Below, piece after piece: positions 46,698-55,917 of a stretch of 64,000 bases of DNA; the first letter of the stretch is position 1, and the number at the start of each line of letters is the position of its first letter. The notes under the pieces are model-generated. The model had not been told where the DNA came from. It ran no database searches and saw only the letters and a list, made by a program, of their open reading frames with translations. A program made the translations under genes and the position numbers. This DNA comes from Betaproteobacteria bacterium (lineage in GTDB: Bacteria; Acidobacteriota; Terriglobia; Acidiferrales; UBA7541), in the NCBI GenBank assembly GCA_903970165.1, contig CAJCHZ010000106.1:33255-97254 (forward strand), written 5' to 3'.

Positions 46698-49205
46698 ATG
46701 AAAACCGCGAGTACAGTAGCAATCAAGATCAAAGACGAACGTTCGTCCACCCGGGACGAGCAGCAGACGGATGAGTCTAAGAAGCTCGCTCACGGACAGG
46801 AGCGCGCGTTAAAGCCAAAACCTAGCAGTGCTGCTTTCGGCCAACCTGGCATTGAGCCGAAATGGACACATGGTAATAAGGACGGCGTGGGAACCGCCTA
46901 CGCTGATTCCAGCCGAATCTGGTTTACCCTTTGGAATGGCGCCGTGACCGAGGTCTATCATCCGACGGTAGACCGGCCGCAACTTCGGGATCTTCAATAC
47001 CTGATTACCGACGGCAAGAGTTTCCTCCACGAGGAGAAGCGTAACCTCAAATCCAAGCTCGAGCGATTATCCAATCACACATTGGGATACCGCTGCATAA
47101 ACTCCGACCCAGACGGGCGCTACGCTATCGTTAAAGAAATTGTCACCGCTCCCCATCTGAACTGCGTTTTGCAGCGCACAAAGTTGACCGGTGAAGAATC
47201 GTTTCTTTCGACCCTTCAGTTGTTTGCACTTTGCGCGCCTCATCTGGAGGTCGCAGGTTGGGGAAACAACGGTTATATTTCTGAACTGAATGGCCGCAAA
47301 ATTCTTATGGCCCAGAAAGAAGGAACATCGTTGGCCGTGGCTGCCACCGTGCCCTTTTTTCGGGCTTCGTGCGGATACGTGGGTCGCAGCGATGGTTGGA
47401 CCGATCTGGCCGAAAACTTCCAAATGGACTGGGAGTTTGACCACGCCACCGATGGCAATATTGCGCTCATCGGAGAGCTGGACCTAAGCAATCTTCGGGA
47501 GTTTACTCTCGGACTGGCTTTCGGAGACACCCAACATCACGCCATCGCTACCTTATTTCAAGCGCTGAGCACTCCGTTCGATGAGCATCACAAACGTTTC
47601 ACAGAGCAATGGGAGCGACCTTTCGCGCACATGCTCCCCCTGGCGAAGGTTTCCAGCGACAACGGGAATCTGTACCACAGCAGTGTTGGTTTGCTCCTCG
47701 CTCATGAAGATAAGTCCTATCCGGGGGCTTTGATTGCCTCGCTCTCGATTCCTTGGGGAGAAGCAAGAGGCGACAAAGATCAAGGCGGATATCACCTGGT
47801 TTGGGTCCGGGACATGGTGAACAGTGCGTTGGCCTTGCTCGCTGCCGGCGAGACTGCTACACCGCTGCGGGCGCTTATTTATCTTGCAGTTTCTCAGCAG
47901 GAAGATGGTGGTTTTGCGCAGAACTTCTGGGTGAATGGGAATCCTTACTGGCGTGGAATCCAATTAGACGAGGTCGCTTTTCCTATTTTGTTGGCGCTTC
48001 GCCTTAGCCAAGAGAATGCCCTTAAAGATTTTGACCCGTATCCCATGGTTCTAAAGGCTGCGAGTTATTTGCTTCGGCATGGTCCGGTAACCCAACAGGA
48101 ACGGTGGGAGGAAGCCAGCGGCTACTCTCCATCCACCCTCGCTTCCAATATCGCAGCCCTCATTGCCGCAGCCTATTTTTGCAGGCAGCGGCATGATAAG
48201 TCCGCAGCCGAGTTTCTCGAACAATATGGTGATTTTCTGGAATCGCATGTTGAAGCGTGGACCGTCACGACGCAGGGGACTTTGGTCCCTGGCATCAGGA
48301 GCCACTACATTCGAATTTTGCCAGACGATGTGAACAATACTGAGCCGGCGGAAGATCCTAACTCGGGAGTCTTGCAAGTCGCAAACCTTGCGCCAGGCAC
48401 GGACAATTCGTTTCCTGCAAAGGAGATTGTTGATGCTGGATTTCTTGAACTCGTTCGTTACGGGATAAGAAAACCCGATGATCCATTGGTCGCAGACTCC
48501 TTGAAGGTGATCGACGCGGTACTGAAAGTAGACACGTCGATGGGACCGGTTTGGCATCGTTACAATCACGATGGCTACGGCCAGAGAGAAGATGGCGGAC
48601 CTTACGCCGGATGGGGCAAAGGCCGCGCGTGGCCTCTTCTTGCCGGGGAACGGGCGCACTTTGAACTCTCCGCGGGAAGAGACGTAAAACCGTTTATCCG
48701 CGCAATAGAAAAGTTCGCCTCGGCGACGGGTCTTTTGCCCGAGCAAGTATGGGATGAGCAAGATCGGCCGGACGTTTATATGTTCCAGGGTCGGCCTACA
48801 GGCTCGGCTATGCCTCTCATGTGGGCTCACGCTGAATACATCAAACTTCTGAGGTCCGCATCCGATGGTCACGTTTTCGATCTGATTCCCGAAGTGGCAA
48901 AGCGCTACCTCGGAGACCGGAAGTCGTGCCAATTATTCGAGATATGGAAGCCGAATCGAAAGGTACGCGTTGTTAAGATAGGTTACACGCTGCGCGTCCA
49001 AGCTCCTGCTCCATTCCGTCTCCATTGGACTGGCGACGAGTGGCAGACAGTTAACGATACCGCTTCTGAAGCCACCGCATTCGGAATTGAGTTCGTCGAT
49101 ATTCCAATCACCGCAGCGCAGCAAGCATCGATTCGATTCACTTTTTTCTGGCCCCAGAGCAACTCCTGGGAAAACCACGACTATAGGGTCGAGGTGCGAC
49201 AATAA
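46698..49205 (+). CDS. Cytoplasmic GH15 glucoamylase/glucodextranase-like enzyme
   Basis: The 835-residue protein has a charged N-terminus without a signal peptide. A super-beta-sandwich N-domain (about 50-300, GVGTAYADSSRIWFTLWNGAVTEVYHP split motif) is followed by an (alpha/alpha)6 barrel. The barrel contains HLVWVRDMVNSALALLAAGE (about 365-384), GYGQREDGGPYAGWGKGR with RAWPLLAGERAHFEL (about 625-655), and GLLPEQVWDEQDR (near 675) with the likely catalytic base glutamate. A small C-domain ends it. GH15 enzymes release glucose from alpha-glucan ends. An intracellular location suggests mobilisation of stored glycogen or maltodextrin, adjacent to stress and Crp-type genes. Confidence 0.88.
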   Translation: MKTASTVAIKIKDERSSTRDEQQTDESKKLAHGQERALKPKPSSAAFGQPGIEPKWTHGNKDGVGTAYADSSRIWFTLWNGAVTEVYHPTVDRPQLRDLQYLITDGKSFLHEEKRNLKSKLERLSNHTLGYRCINSDPDGRYAIVKEIVTAPHLNCVLQRTKLTGEESFLSTLQLFALCAPHLEVAGWGNNGYISELNGRKILMAQKEGTSLAVAATVPFFRASCGYVGRSDGWTDLAENFQMDWEFDHATDGNIALIGELDLSNLREFTLGLAFGDTQHHAIATLFQALSTPFDEHHKRFTEQWERPFAHMLPLAKVSSDNGNLYHSSVGLLLAHEDKSYPGALIASLSIPWGEARGDKDQGGYHLVWVRDMVNSALALLAAGETATPLRALIYLAVSQQEDGGFAQNFWVNGNPYWRGIQLDEVAFPILLALRLSQENALKDFDPYPMVLKAASYLLRHGPVTQQERWEEASGYSPSTLASNIAALIAAAYFCRQRHDKSAAEFLEQYGDFLESHVEAWTVTTQGTLVPGIRSHYIRILPDDVNNTEPAEDPNSGVLQVANLAPGTDNSFPAKEIVDAGFLELVRYGIRKPDDPLVADSLKVIDAVLKVDTSMGPVWHRYNHDGYGQREDGGPYAGWGKGRAWPLLAGERAHFELSAGRDVKPFIRAIEKFASATGLLPEQVWDEQDRPDVYMFQGRPTGSAMPLMWAHAEYIKLLRSASDGHVFDLIPEVAKRYLGDRKSCQLFEIWKPNRKVRVVKIGYTLRVQAPAPFRLHWTGDEWQTVNDTASEATAFGIEFVDIPITAAQQASIRFTFFWPQSNSWENHDYRVEVRQ

Positions 49206-49730
49206 GCAGCAACTGCATTCCATCCTGCAGGAGAAAGTTGCAACGCGCGAAGCCCAACCATGCGAAGCATCCACCAATCTCGTCCGGTTTCCGATGAATA
49301 TGATTCAACCCATCACGCCGCGCGATCCTTCCTGGCGAAATTGCAAGCCTGCCCTGCCAAGTTCGCTAGAGGAAAACTTCTCATCGGCGTGACATTCTCG
49401 TGACCGCACAGCGCCACCAATCCAGATTGGGCTGAGCAAGACTGATCGCTTTTCGGATTTCGACCGAAAGGTTGGTGTTCATAGCGGCGGGAGCCGATCG
49501 GAGCACCTTTGCGGTTCCTTCGCGATGGCGAAAATTCGCAATCTAACTACGGAAGGATCTTTTAGGCGATCCGCATTTTACTTGCTATTGTCCGCTGTAT
49601 TCAGGGCCTGGAAATGAGAAGGAAGAACCGCCGGCGACTGTGCTGTTCTGCACAGTTTTGTGGGGCTCCTCGTTGATATCGTAGACACGGTCGGACAACG
49701 CATCCTCAAAGGACGCGTTCGGACCTGACT
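49206..49730. other. Leader region of the first crp/fnr gene, no gene recognised
   Basis: About 525 bases separate the glucoamylase stop from the regulator start. Only chance open frames were seen. The region's one clear element is the palindrome at 49637..49656. A TTCGCGATGGCGAAAATTCGC-like partial repeat near 49518 is imperfect and was not taken as a terminator. Confidence 0.4.
49637..49656. promoter_or_regulatory. Perfect Crp/Fnr-like palindrome upstream of crp-like gene
   Basis: ACTGTGC-N6-GCACAGT is a perfect inverted repeat with seven-base arms, 75 bases before the ATG of the first Crp/Fnr gene. Geometry equals that of the classical TGTGA-N6-TCACA site with the inner base changed. Position suggests autoregulation. 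Two degenerate copies occur at 44696 and 56711. Confidence 0.65.
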
Positions 49731-50402
49731 ATGAAAAAACCAAATGGCAAGAAAGACGGAAAGGCCAACGCATTCGACCCGCAGATTTTTCTCGATACCG
49801 CTGGCCTTTCCCGGAAAATTGCTGAATTTCGCAGAAACGAGTCAATCTATTCGCAAGGGGACGTTGCGGAGAGCGTCATGTACGTCCAGAAGGGCGGCGT
49901 GAAATTATCCGTAGTGAACGGGTCTGGAAAAGAAGCGGTGGTCGCGATGTTTGGCCCGAACGACTTTTTTGGCGAAGGATGCATGGCGGGCCAGAGTGTG
50001 CGGATGGGCACGGCTACGGCAATTACACCGACTACGATCCTGGTCATGGAAAAGAATGAACTGCTGCGCGTGCTTCACAATGAGCAAGAGCTGTCTGACC
50101 ATTTCATCCGGTACATGCTGGCGCATAACATCCGAGTGGAAGAGGATTTGGTCGATCAGCTGTTCAACTCGAGCGAAAAGCGGCTGGCGCGCACGCTGCT
50201 GCTTTTGGCCCGGTATGGAAAACAAGACCAGCCTGTTCGTAACTTGCCGAAAGTTTCCCAGGAGACGCTGGCGAGCATGGTGGGAACCACGCGTTCGCGT
50301 GTGAATTTCTTCATGAACAAATTCAGAAAACTTGGTTTCATCGAATACAACGGGAAGATCAAGGTCAACAAGTCCTTGCTGACGGTGGTCTTGCACGAGT
50401 AA
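49731..50402 (+). CDS. Crp/Fnr-family transcriptional regulator (copy 1)
   Basis: The 223-residue protein has a cyclic-nucleotide-binding-type beta-roll (about 30-130, IYSQGDVAESVMYVQKGGVKLSVV and GPNDFFGEGCMAGQ), a dimerisation helix, and a C-terminal winged helix. The recognition helix TTRSRVNFFMNKF lies near 188-200. The FGEG motif is conserved, but the arginine-serine pair that anchors cAMP in Crp is not apparent. There is no cysteine cluster as in Fnr, so the effector is unknown. It is about 70% identical by eye to the second copy at 59915, including an identical recognition helix. A perfect palindrome lies upstream. Confidence 0.92.
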   Translation: MKKPNGKKDGKANAFDPQIFLDTAGLSRKIAEFRRNESIYSQGDVAESVMYVQKGGVKLSVVNGSGKEAVVAMFGPNDFFGEGCMAGQSVRMGTATAITPTTILVMEKNELLRVLHNEQELSDHFIRYMLAHNIRVEEDLVDQLFNSSEKRLARTLLLLARYGKQDQPVRNLPKVSQETLASMVGTTRSRVNFFMNKFRKLGFIEYNGKIKVNKSLLTVVLHE

Positions 50403-50544
50403 AGCGGCACGCTCCTCTTCGCTAACCGCGAGGGTATTCAGAATTCGACTGAAAAGCTCGGTGCTTCATACACGTCAAAGGTGAGGACTTCTTGAATGAT
50501 CAAGCCGTGATTCTTCCGCGAGGCGTGGATACAAAGGAAATCGA

Positions 50545-52923
50545 ATGTCCCTGCCAAAAATAATACCTCTTACAGAAACCGAGGCCGTGATCAAACTGCC
50601 GTCTCTCGTATTGGAAGACAAGCAAGCGCCACTGACACCAGTTCCCACGCGATCCGTGCTTCCGAACAGAATCGCGGTCGTTGGCAACTATCTTCCGCGG
50701 CGTTGCGGCATTGCCACGTTCACAACCGATCTTTGCGACGCCCTGCACGCGGAATACGGCGCGACCGAATTGTTGGCGCTTCCGGTCAACGATACCGATG
50801 AGGGTTATGACTATCCCGCGAGAGTGCGGCTCGAGTTGTCCGAAGATAATTTGGCTTCCTACCGGCAAGCCGCTGACTTTCTAAACTTCAGCAACATCGA
50901 TCTGGTTTGCCTGCAGCATGAATACGGAATCTTTGGAGGACGGGCCGGGGCGCATATTTTGGAGCTTTTGCGGCGCCTCCGAATGCCATTCGCAACAACA
51001 TTGCATACCGTCCTTCGCGAGCCCAATCCCGACCAGCGCAGGATCCTCGAGGAAATTGCTTCCCTTTCAGACCGCTTGATCGTCATGAGCCAGCAATCTG
51101 TGGAGATTCTCCAAGAAGTGTTTCACGTCCCGGCCGATAAGATTGATCTGATCCCGCACGGCATCCCCGATCTGCCCTTCACCGATCCGAGCTTTTACAA
51201 GGACGGATTCGGGACGGAAGGAAAAGAGGTCTTGCTGACGTTTGGGCTGCTCTCGCCGAATAAAGGGATAGAAAACGTCATACGGGCGCTGCCACAAATT
51301 CTAGCGAGGCATAGCAACGTCGTTTACATGGTTTCCGGCGTGACGCACCCGCATATTTTGCGGCGCGAGGGCGACAAATACCGGCAATCTTTGCAGAGCC
51401 TCACGAGGGAGCTCGGCGTTGAGGGCAACGTACTCTTCCGCAATCGCTTTGTGAGTCCGCAAGAAATGGTCGAGCTAATCGGCGCGGCGGACATCTACAT
51501 CACGCCTTACAAACATAAAGCGCAAGTCGTTTCCGGCACGCTGGCATATGCTTTGGGCGCCGGAAAAGCAATCATTTCGACGCCTTACCTGCACGCTATC
51601 GAGCTCCTCGATGGAGAGCGCGGCGCGCTTGTTCCCTTTGATGATCCGGAAGTGATTGCGGCTAAAACGGTTGAACTTCTGGACAACCGCACGGCAAGGC
51701 ACGCCATGCGCAAGCGCGCTTATCTGTACGCAAGAGACATGGTTTGGAGCCGGGTAGCGCAGAAATATATGAAGAGCTTTGAACGCATCTACAACGAGCG
51801 CTTGCGAACTCCGCGCGCCACATTTTCGGCCCAGAACACGGAAAAGAATCTGGACCGGCTCCCGGCAATAAAGCTCGATCACCTCTATCGAATGACAGAC
51901 CACACAGGAATGGTGGAACATGCGGTTTTCGTGGTCCCCAACTATCCGGAAGGATACTCGACCGACGACAACGCTCGTGCATTGATCGTAACCACGTTGT
52001 TGGAAGAGATTGGAGTTCACACACCGGCCAATTCTGCCGACCTGGCTTCGCGCTATCTGGCTTTCTTGTGGCACGCGTTTGATCCCGTCACTAAACGCTT
52101 CCGAAATTCCCTGAATTACGAATGCCAATGGCATGAAACGGAGCACTCGGAAGACGGCCATGGGCGCGCACTGTGGGGCTTGGGGACCGTTCTCGGTAGA
52201 TCCAACAACGCGGGATTGCGGGGAGCCGCGGGCCGTATGTTTGAACTCGCTGTTCCTTCGGCTGTCGAGTTTACAAGCCCGCGCGCCTGCGCTTTCTCTT
52301 TGCTGGGACTCCAGGAGTATCTCGACTCGTTCCCAGGGGATCGCGCGGCACTGGCCGCCTCGGATACGCTGGCAAATCGACTCCTGAATTCTTACCGTGC
52401 CCATCGAACCGATGACTGGAAATGGTTTGAGAATAGCCTTGCTTATTCCAATGCGCGATTGCCGCAGGCGTTGCTGCGAGCCGGCGTGCGGGCCGGGAAC
52501 GAAGAGATGATAGCGGCGGGGCTTGAAGCGTTGGATTGGCTGGTCGCACTACAGCGATGCGAGGTGAAAGGCCACTTCGTACCCATCGGTTCGCAGGGCT
52601 TTTATTCCAAGACGACCGAAAAAGCCCGCTTCGACCAGCAACCGGTGGAGGCATGCGCAGCCGTCGCGGCCTGCTTGCAAGCCTATCTGGCCACTGGGAA
52701 GAGCCGCTGGCGCAAAGAGGCGTGGTCCGCGTTCAATTGGTTCCTGGGAGACAACGATCTTCAGATCGCGCTCTACGATCCCGCCACCGGTGGTTGCCGA
52801 GACGGGCTGCATCCGGACCGAGCCAATGAGAATCAGGGGGCAGAATCCACGCTGTCCTTCTTGATGGCACTTTTAGAAATGCGTCAGGTGGAAGAGGACG
52901 ACGGTATGGGGAAAAAGACTTGA
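50545..52923 (+). CDS. Family-4-like glycosyltransferase fused to an (alpha/alpha)-barrel-like domain
   Basis: The 792-residue protein has two parts. Residues of about 45-425 form a GT-B glycosyltransferase (NYLPRRCGIATFTTDLCDAL at the start; LLTFGLLSPNKGIENVI near 232-248; the nucleotide-sugar region ITPYKHKAQVVSGTLAYALGAGKAII near 330-355). Residues of about 450-785 are helical, with YSTDDNARALIV and NENQGAESTLSFLMALLEM, resembling (alpha/alpha)6 glycosidase or epimerase barrels. The domain function is unassigned. The donor is probably GDP- or ADP-sugar. It is followed 75 bases later by a GH130 gene, so synthesis and phosphorolysis of the same glycoside, likely mannose-containing, is a reasonable inference. 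Confidence 0.8.
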   Translation: MSLPKIIPLTETEAVIKLPSLVLEDKQAPLTPVPTRSVLPNRIAVVGNYLPRRCGIATFTTDLCDALHAEYGATELLALPVNDTDEGYDYPARVRLELSEDNLASYRQAADFLNFSNIDLVCLQHEYGIFGGRAGAHILELLRRLRMPFATTLHTVLREPNPDQRRILEEIASLSDRLIVMSQQSVEILQEVFHVPADKIDLIPHGIPDLPFTDPSFYKDGFGTEGKEVLLTFGLLSPNKGIENVIRALPQILARHSNVVYMVSGVTHPHILRREGDKYRQSLQSLTRELGVEGNVLFRNRFVSPQEMVELIGAADIYITPYKHKAQVVSGTLAYALGAGKAIISTPYLHAIELLDGERGALVPFDDPEVIAAKTVELLDNRTARHAMRKRAYLYARDMVWSRVAQKYMKSFERIYNERLRTPRATFSAQNTEKNLDRLPAIKLDHLYRMTDHTGMVEHAVFVVPNYPEGYSTDDNARALIVTTLLEEIGVHTPANSADLASRYLAFLWHAFDPVTKRFRNSLNYECQWHETEHSEDGHGRALWGLGTVLGRSNNAGLRGAAGRMFELAVPSAVEFTSPRACAFSLLGLQEYLDSFPGDRAALAASDTLANRLLNSYRAHRTDDWKWFENSLAYSNARLPQALLRAGVRAGNEEMIAAGLEALDWLVALQRCEVKGHFVPIGSQGFYSKTTEKARFDQQPVEACAAVAACLQAYLATGKSRWRKEAWSAFNWFLGDNDLQIALYDPATGGCRDGLHPDRANENQGAESTLSFLMALLEMRQVEEDDGMGKKT

Positions 52924-52998
52924 AGCATTAAGGCATTTGATTTTTTAGCTTACTCAAGATTTCGGGAACTCCCCTTCTTGAAGGTAGTGAGACTATCC

Positions 52999-53997
52999 AT
53001 GAAAGCAATAATGGTCCAATACGAAACTCTGTTTGAGCGGCACGACGCCAATCCGATTTTGACGGGAAAGGATTGGCCGTATTCCATCAACAGCGTTTTC
53101 AACGCCGGCGCAACTCTTTTGCCGGATGGTTCGACGCTGTTGCTTTGCCGCGTCGAGGATCGCCGTGGACTTTCGCACCTTTGCGCTGCGCGTTCCCTTA
53201 ACGGAGTAAACGGCTGGCAGATCGATCGCGAACCGACTCTTTCACCCGATGCGGAGCGTTACCCGGAAGAAATCTGGGGCATTGAAGATCCGCGGATTAC
53301 TTACGTTCCGGAATTGAAAAAATATGCGGTGGCTTACACGTCGTATTCGCGTGGCGGTCCGGGAGTCTCACTCGCGCTTACGAGCGACTTTCGCAGTTTC
53401 GAGCGGCTGGGCGTCGTTATGTCACCGGATGATAAGGACGCAGCGCTTCTTCCGCGTAGGATTGGGGGATTCTGGGCTTTGATCCATCGGCCGATGACGC
53501 CGCTGGGAGCGCACGTGTGGATCTCCTACTCGCCCGATTTGCGTCATTGGGGGAATCACAAGCTCATGCTGGAAGCGCGCCGGGGTGCCTGGTGGGATGC
53601 GAACAAGATTGGCATGTCGCCCCCGCCGATTGAGACTTCTCGAGGATGGTTGATGATTTATCACGGAGTGCGAAGAACGCCTTCGAGTTCGATCTACCGG
53701 CTGGGGTTGGCTCTCTTCGATATTGAGCAACCGGAGAAGTGCCTGCTTCGCGGAGACTCCTGGATGTTTGCGCCCGAGGCGGAGTACGAGCGGCACGGGG
53801 ACGTGCAAGATGTTGTTTTTCCGTGCGGTTACACGGTGGCGGCGGACGGGGACACAATAAACCTTTATTACGGGGCAGCGGACTCAAGCATTGCGCTGGC
53901 TCATGGGAGCATTCGAGCACTTTTGGCCTGGCTGGATGCCAACGGGCATTCGGAACATGTGAACGATCGCAGGCATCGGCAAATGAACGGTGGCTAG
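52999..53997 (+). CDS. Second GH130-family glycoside phosphorylase/hydrolase candidate
   Basis: The start was set at the ATG at 52999, although a TTG seven codons upstream is in frame; the product is 332 residues. It carries GH130 blocks: YSINSVFNAGATLLPDGSTLLLCRVED, WGIEDPRITYVPE with the conserved acidic motif, YAVAYTSYSRGGPGVSLALTS, MSPPPIETSRGWLMIYHGV, and INLYYGAADSSIALA near the end. It is clearly a paralog of the GH130 at 35698..36834 but distinct in sequence, so specificity may differ. No signal peptide is visible. It directly follows the glycosyltransferase fusion gene. Confidence 0.85.
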   Translation: MKAIMVQYETLFERHDANPILTGKDWPYSINSVFNAGATLLPDGSTLLLCRVEDRRGLSHLCAARSLNGVNGWQIDREPTLSPDAERYPEEIWGIEDPRITYVPELKKYAVAYTSYSRGGPGVSLALTSDFRSFERLGVVMSPDDKDAALLPRRIGGFWALIHRPMTPLGAHVWISYSPDLRHWGNHKLMLEARRGAWWDANKIGMSPPPIETSRGWLMIYHGVRRTPSSSIYRLGLALFDIEQPEKCLLRGDSWMFAPEAEYERHGDVQDVVFPCGYTVAADGDTINLYYGAADSSIALAHGSIRALLAWLDANGHSEHVNDRRHRQMNGG

Positions 53998-54047
53998 AGG
54001 TCTGGTTTCTGGTTTACCGCTGTTGCCCCTCCCCTATGAGTTTTCCA

Positions 54048-54115
54048 TAAGTGTTGATTCTAAATATAGATCAAGTGCTTTATTTTGAGACACTTTTGTA
54101 AGTGTTCGTTCTAAA
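54048..54115. repeat. Two direct copies of TAAGTGTTnnTTCTAAA with a nearby hairpin
   Basis: TAAGTGTTGATTCTAAA (54048..54064) and TAAGTGTTCGTTCTAAA (54099..54115) match at 15 of 17 positions, 51 bases apart. The second copy overlaps a perfect dyad ACACTT-TTGT-AAGTGT at 54089..54104 or thereabouts. The repeats lie between the convergent GH130 and sortase genes, where a bidirectional terminator is expected. No T-run follows, so the role is open. Confidence 0.45.
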
Positions 54116-54184
54116 GACGTTTAGCTGTCTAAGCGAGCCCTAGGAGAGGGAGATTCGGCCCAGTGACGACGATCCATGGACTTT

Positions 54185-54829
54185 CTAATGGGTCGGGGCC
54201 GGTTGGGCCGGTGAGGGTAAAAGTTCGCGAGCGCGGACGACGAAGCGCTTGGGAGCTGCGCCGAAGTAGTCAAACGGGAAGCATGTGATGAGGGTGAGAG
54301 TGGGAACGGCCGTTGCGTCGAGGACTTCGGTCTTGCCAGCGGGAACGACTTGCGTGGATTCGACAAAATACTGAAAATCGCCGGCAGGAGTTTTGAAGGT
54401 GATGGCATCGCCGAGCGTAATGTTGCGGAGCGGACGGAAGAAGGTGTCGCGGTGGCCAGCAAGAGCGACGTTGCCGGGTTCTCCGGGCAAAGCGGTTTCG
54501 GGAATGTGGCCGACGGCGCGGCGCAAAATCGTGTGCGAATCGCCTTGAACGACGATGGCCTTGAGGTGAAGACGAGGAACCTGGATTTCGCCGATGACGT
54601 CGCCCTCGACGAGAGCAGGCGGCGGAAGTTGTGGGCGGCCAGTTCCCTTCTGCAAATTCGATTCGAACTTTTCTTGTTCGGAGGCTTGGTAGGCGTGCGC
54701 GTCTACGAGGACGTACACGGAATAGCCCAGGGCAAAGAGGCCTATAGCCAGAAAGAAGTAGGACGCGACGCGGAGGATCCTGGACGTTGCTCGCCGAGGC
54801 CGGGCCAAAAGATGGTCAGCTGGTTTCAA
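54185..54829 (-). CDS. Sortase (class D/E-like transpeptidase)
   Basis: The 214-residue protein starts at a TTG overlapping the stop of the VWA gene (TTGA at 54826..54829). It has an N-terminal membrane anchor (SYFFLAIGLFALGYSVYVLV, about 23-42) and a sortase beta-barrel. The catalytic residues are visible: histidine in LAGHRDTFF (about 125), cysteine in TLITCFPF (about 182) and arginine in KRFVVRAREL (about 195). Sortases cleave LPxT-type motifs and join proteins to the cell envelope. They are rare in diderms. The nearby exported protein at 55918..56637 ends with an LPQTA sorting signal, so it is the likely substrate. Confidence 0.88.
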   Translation of the reverse strand: MKPADHLLARPRRATSRILRVASYFFLAIGLFALGYSVYVLVDAHAYQASEQEKFESNLQKGTGRPQLPPPALVEGDVIGEIQVPRLHLKAIVVQGDSHTILRRAVGHIPETALPGEPGNVALAGHRDTFFRPLRNITLGDAITFKTPAGDFQYFVESTQVVPAGKTEVLDATAVPTLTLITCFPFDYFGAAPKRFVVRARELLPSPAQPAPTH

Positions 54830-55830
54830 GAAGCGCCGTTGTCCGATTGCCGCTGAGGCTTGCTGGTATCCGCGGCAAAATAGCCGGGGCGATAACGGAG
54901 GCGAAGGCCGCTGAGACCGGGGGCGGAAACTTTCACTTGGATTTTGCGGAAGGAAGCGCCGGTGGATTGGTTTTCTGGCGCGAAGCCGAGCGTGTATTGA
55001 TCGCGGAGATCGCGAGCGATGAGAGCAGAGATGCTTGCGATGGTTTCTGCAGATTGGGGAAAGTAGGCGATGCCGCCGGTGCTTTTGCTGAGGCGGCGAA
55101 GGACGCCAGGATTTTCTTCCTGGCCTTCGCCTTGAAGGACGATCGAATAGATCACCACCTGGGAGCGCTGCGCAAGAGCAAGGATCTGCGAGAACGTTTG
55201 ATGGCTAGCGTTGTCGCCGCCGTCGCTGACAATGATGAGGGCCTGTTTTTCGCAGTGACCGAAGCGGAGGTGATTGAGTCCTTCGGCAACAGCGTCATAA
55301 AGGGCGGTTCGTCCGCGAGCGGAAACGGCCATGAGGGCTGTCTCGAGATCTTTGGCGTTATGGGTGAACGGCTTTCCGCCCAGGATTTGCAGCCAGACGT
55401 CGTCGTTAAAATCGACAACGAACATCTCGTCTTGCGGATTGCTGGAATGCGCGAAGGCAGTGACGGCGGCGGTTACTTCGGCGAGTTTGGGCGCCATGCT
55501 GCGGCTGTGGTCCACGACGAGGCCGACAGTGACGGGAGCATCTTCCTGCCGGAAGAGAGTGAGTTTTTGAGGGCGACCGTCTTCGAAGACGCTGAAGGCC
55601 TCCTGAGTTAATCCTGGGACTACATTGCCGTGGCTGTCCGTCACGCGTACAGGGAGATCGACGAGTTCTGACTTTATGGACATTGTGGGGGCCGCTGCGG
55701 GCGAAGGAGGAGGCAATTGCTGGGATTGCGAAAGGCCCGCCGCGCTGGAGAAGAGCAGAAAAACGGCGAGTGGATAGCACCAAGAGAGCGGGGCAAAGTC
55801 GACAGGTGTTCTGGTCGGAGTCACTAGCAA
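54826..55830 (-). CDS. VWFA-related acidobacterial-domain protein
   Basis: The 334-residue exported protein has an N-terminal hydrophobic signal (YPLAVFLLFSSAAGL) and a proline-rich stretch. A short beta domain (about 50-100, VDLPVRVTDSHGNVVPGL) precedes a von Willebrand A domain (about 103-290) with a MIDAS-type DHSRS motif (GLVVDHSRSMAPKL). The family (VWFA-related acidobacterial domain) is abundant in Acidobacteria, and its role is unknown. The ending GYFAADTS is typical. No sorting signal is present at its own C-terminus. It is coupled to the sortase gene by overlap, so both are probably made together. Confidence 0.85.
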   Translation of the reverse strand: MLVTPTRTPVDFAPLSWCYPLAVFLLFSSAAGLSQSQQLPPPSPAAAPTMSIKSELVDLPVRVTDSHGNVVPGLTQEAFSVFEDGRPQKLTLFRQEDAPVTVGLVVDHSRSMAPKLAEVTAAVTAFAHSSNPQDEMFVVDFNDDVWLQILGGKPFTHNAKDLETALMAVSARGRTALYDAVAEGLNHLRFGHCEKQALIIVSDGGDNASHQTFSQILALAQRSQVVIYSIVLQGEGQEENPGVLRRLSKSTGGIAYFPQSAETIASISALIARDLRDQYTLGFAPENQSTGASFRKIQVKVSAPGLSGLRLRYRPGYFAADTSKPQRQSDNGAS

Positions 55831-55917
55831 ATCTCCTTGCGCCGCGGGAGGAAGATGATGGAGCGAGCCCGCGGCGCACTGGAGTTTCCTTACATTTATA
55901 AATGGCCTAGCTAGTTC

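Noticed and set aside
54787..55611. Forward open frames of up to 274 codons opposite the VWA and sortase genes
   Set aside because: They are shadows of well-supported reverse-strand genes.
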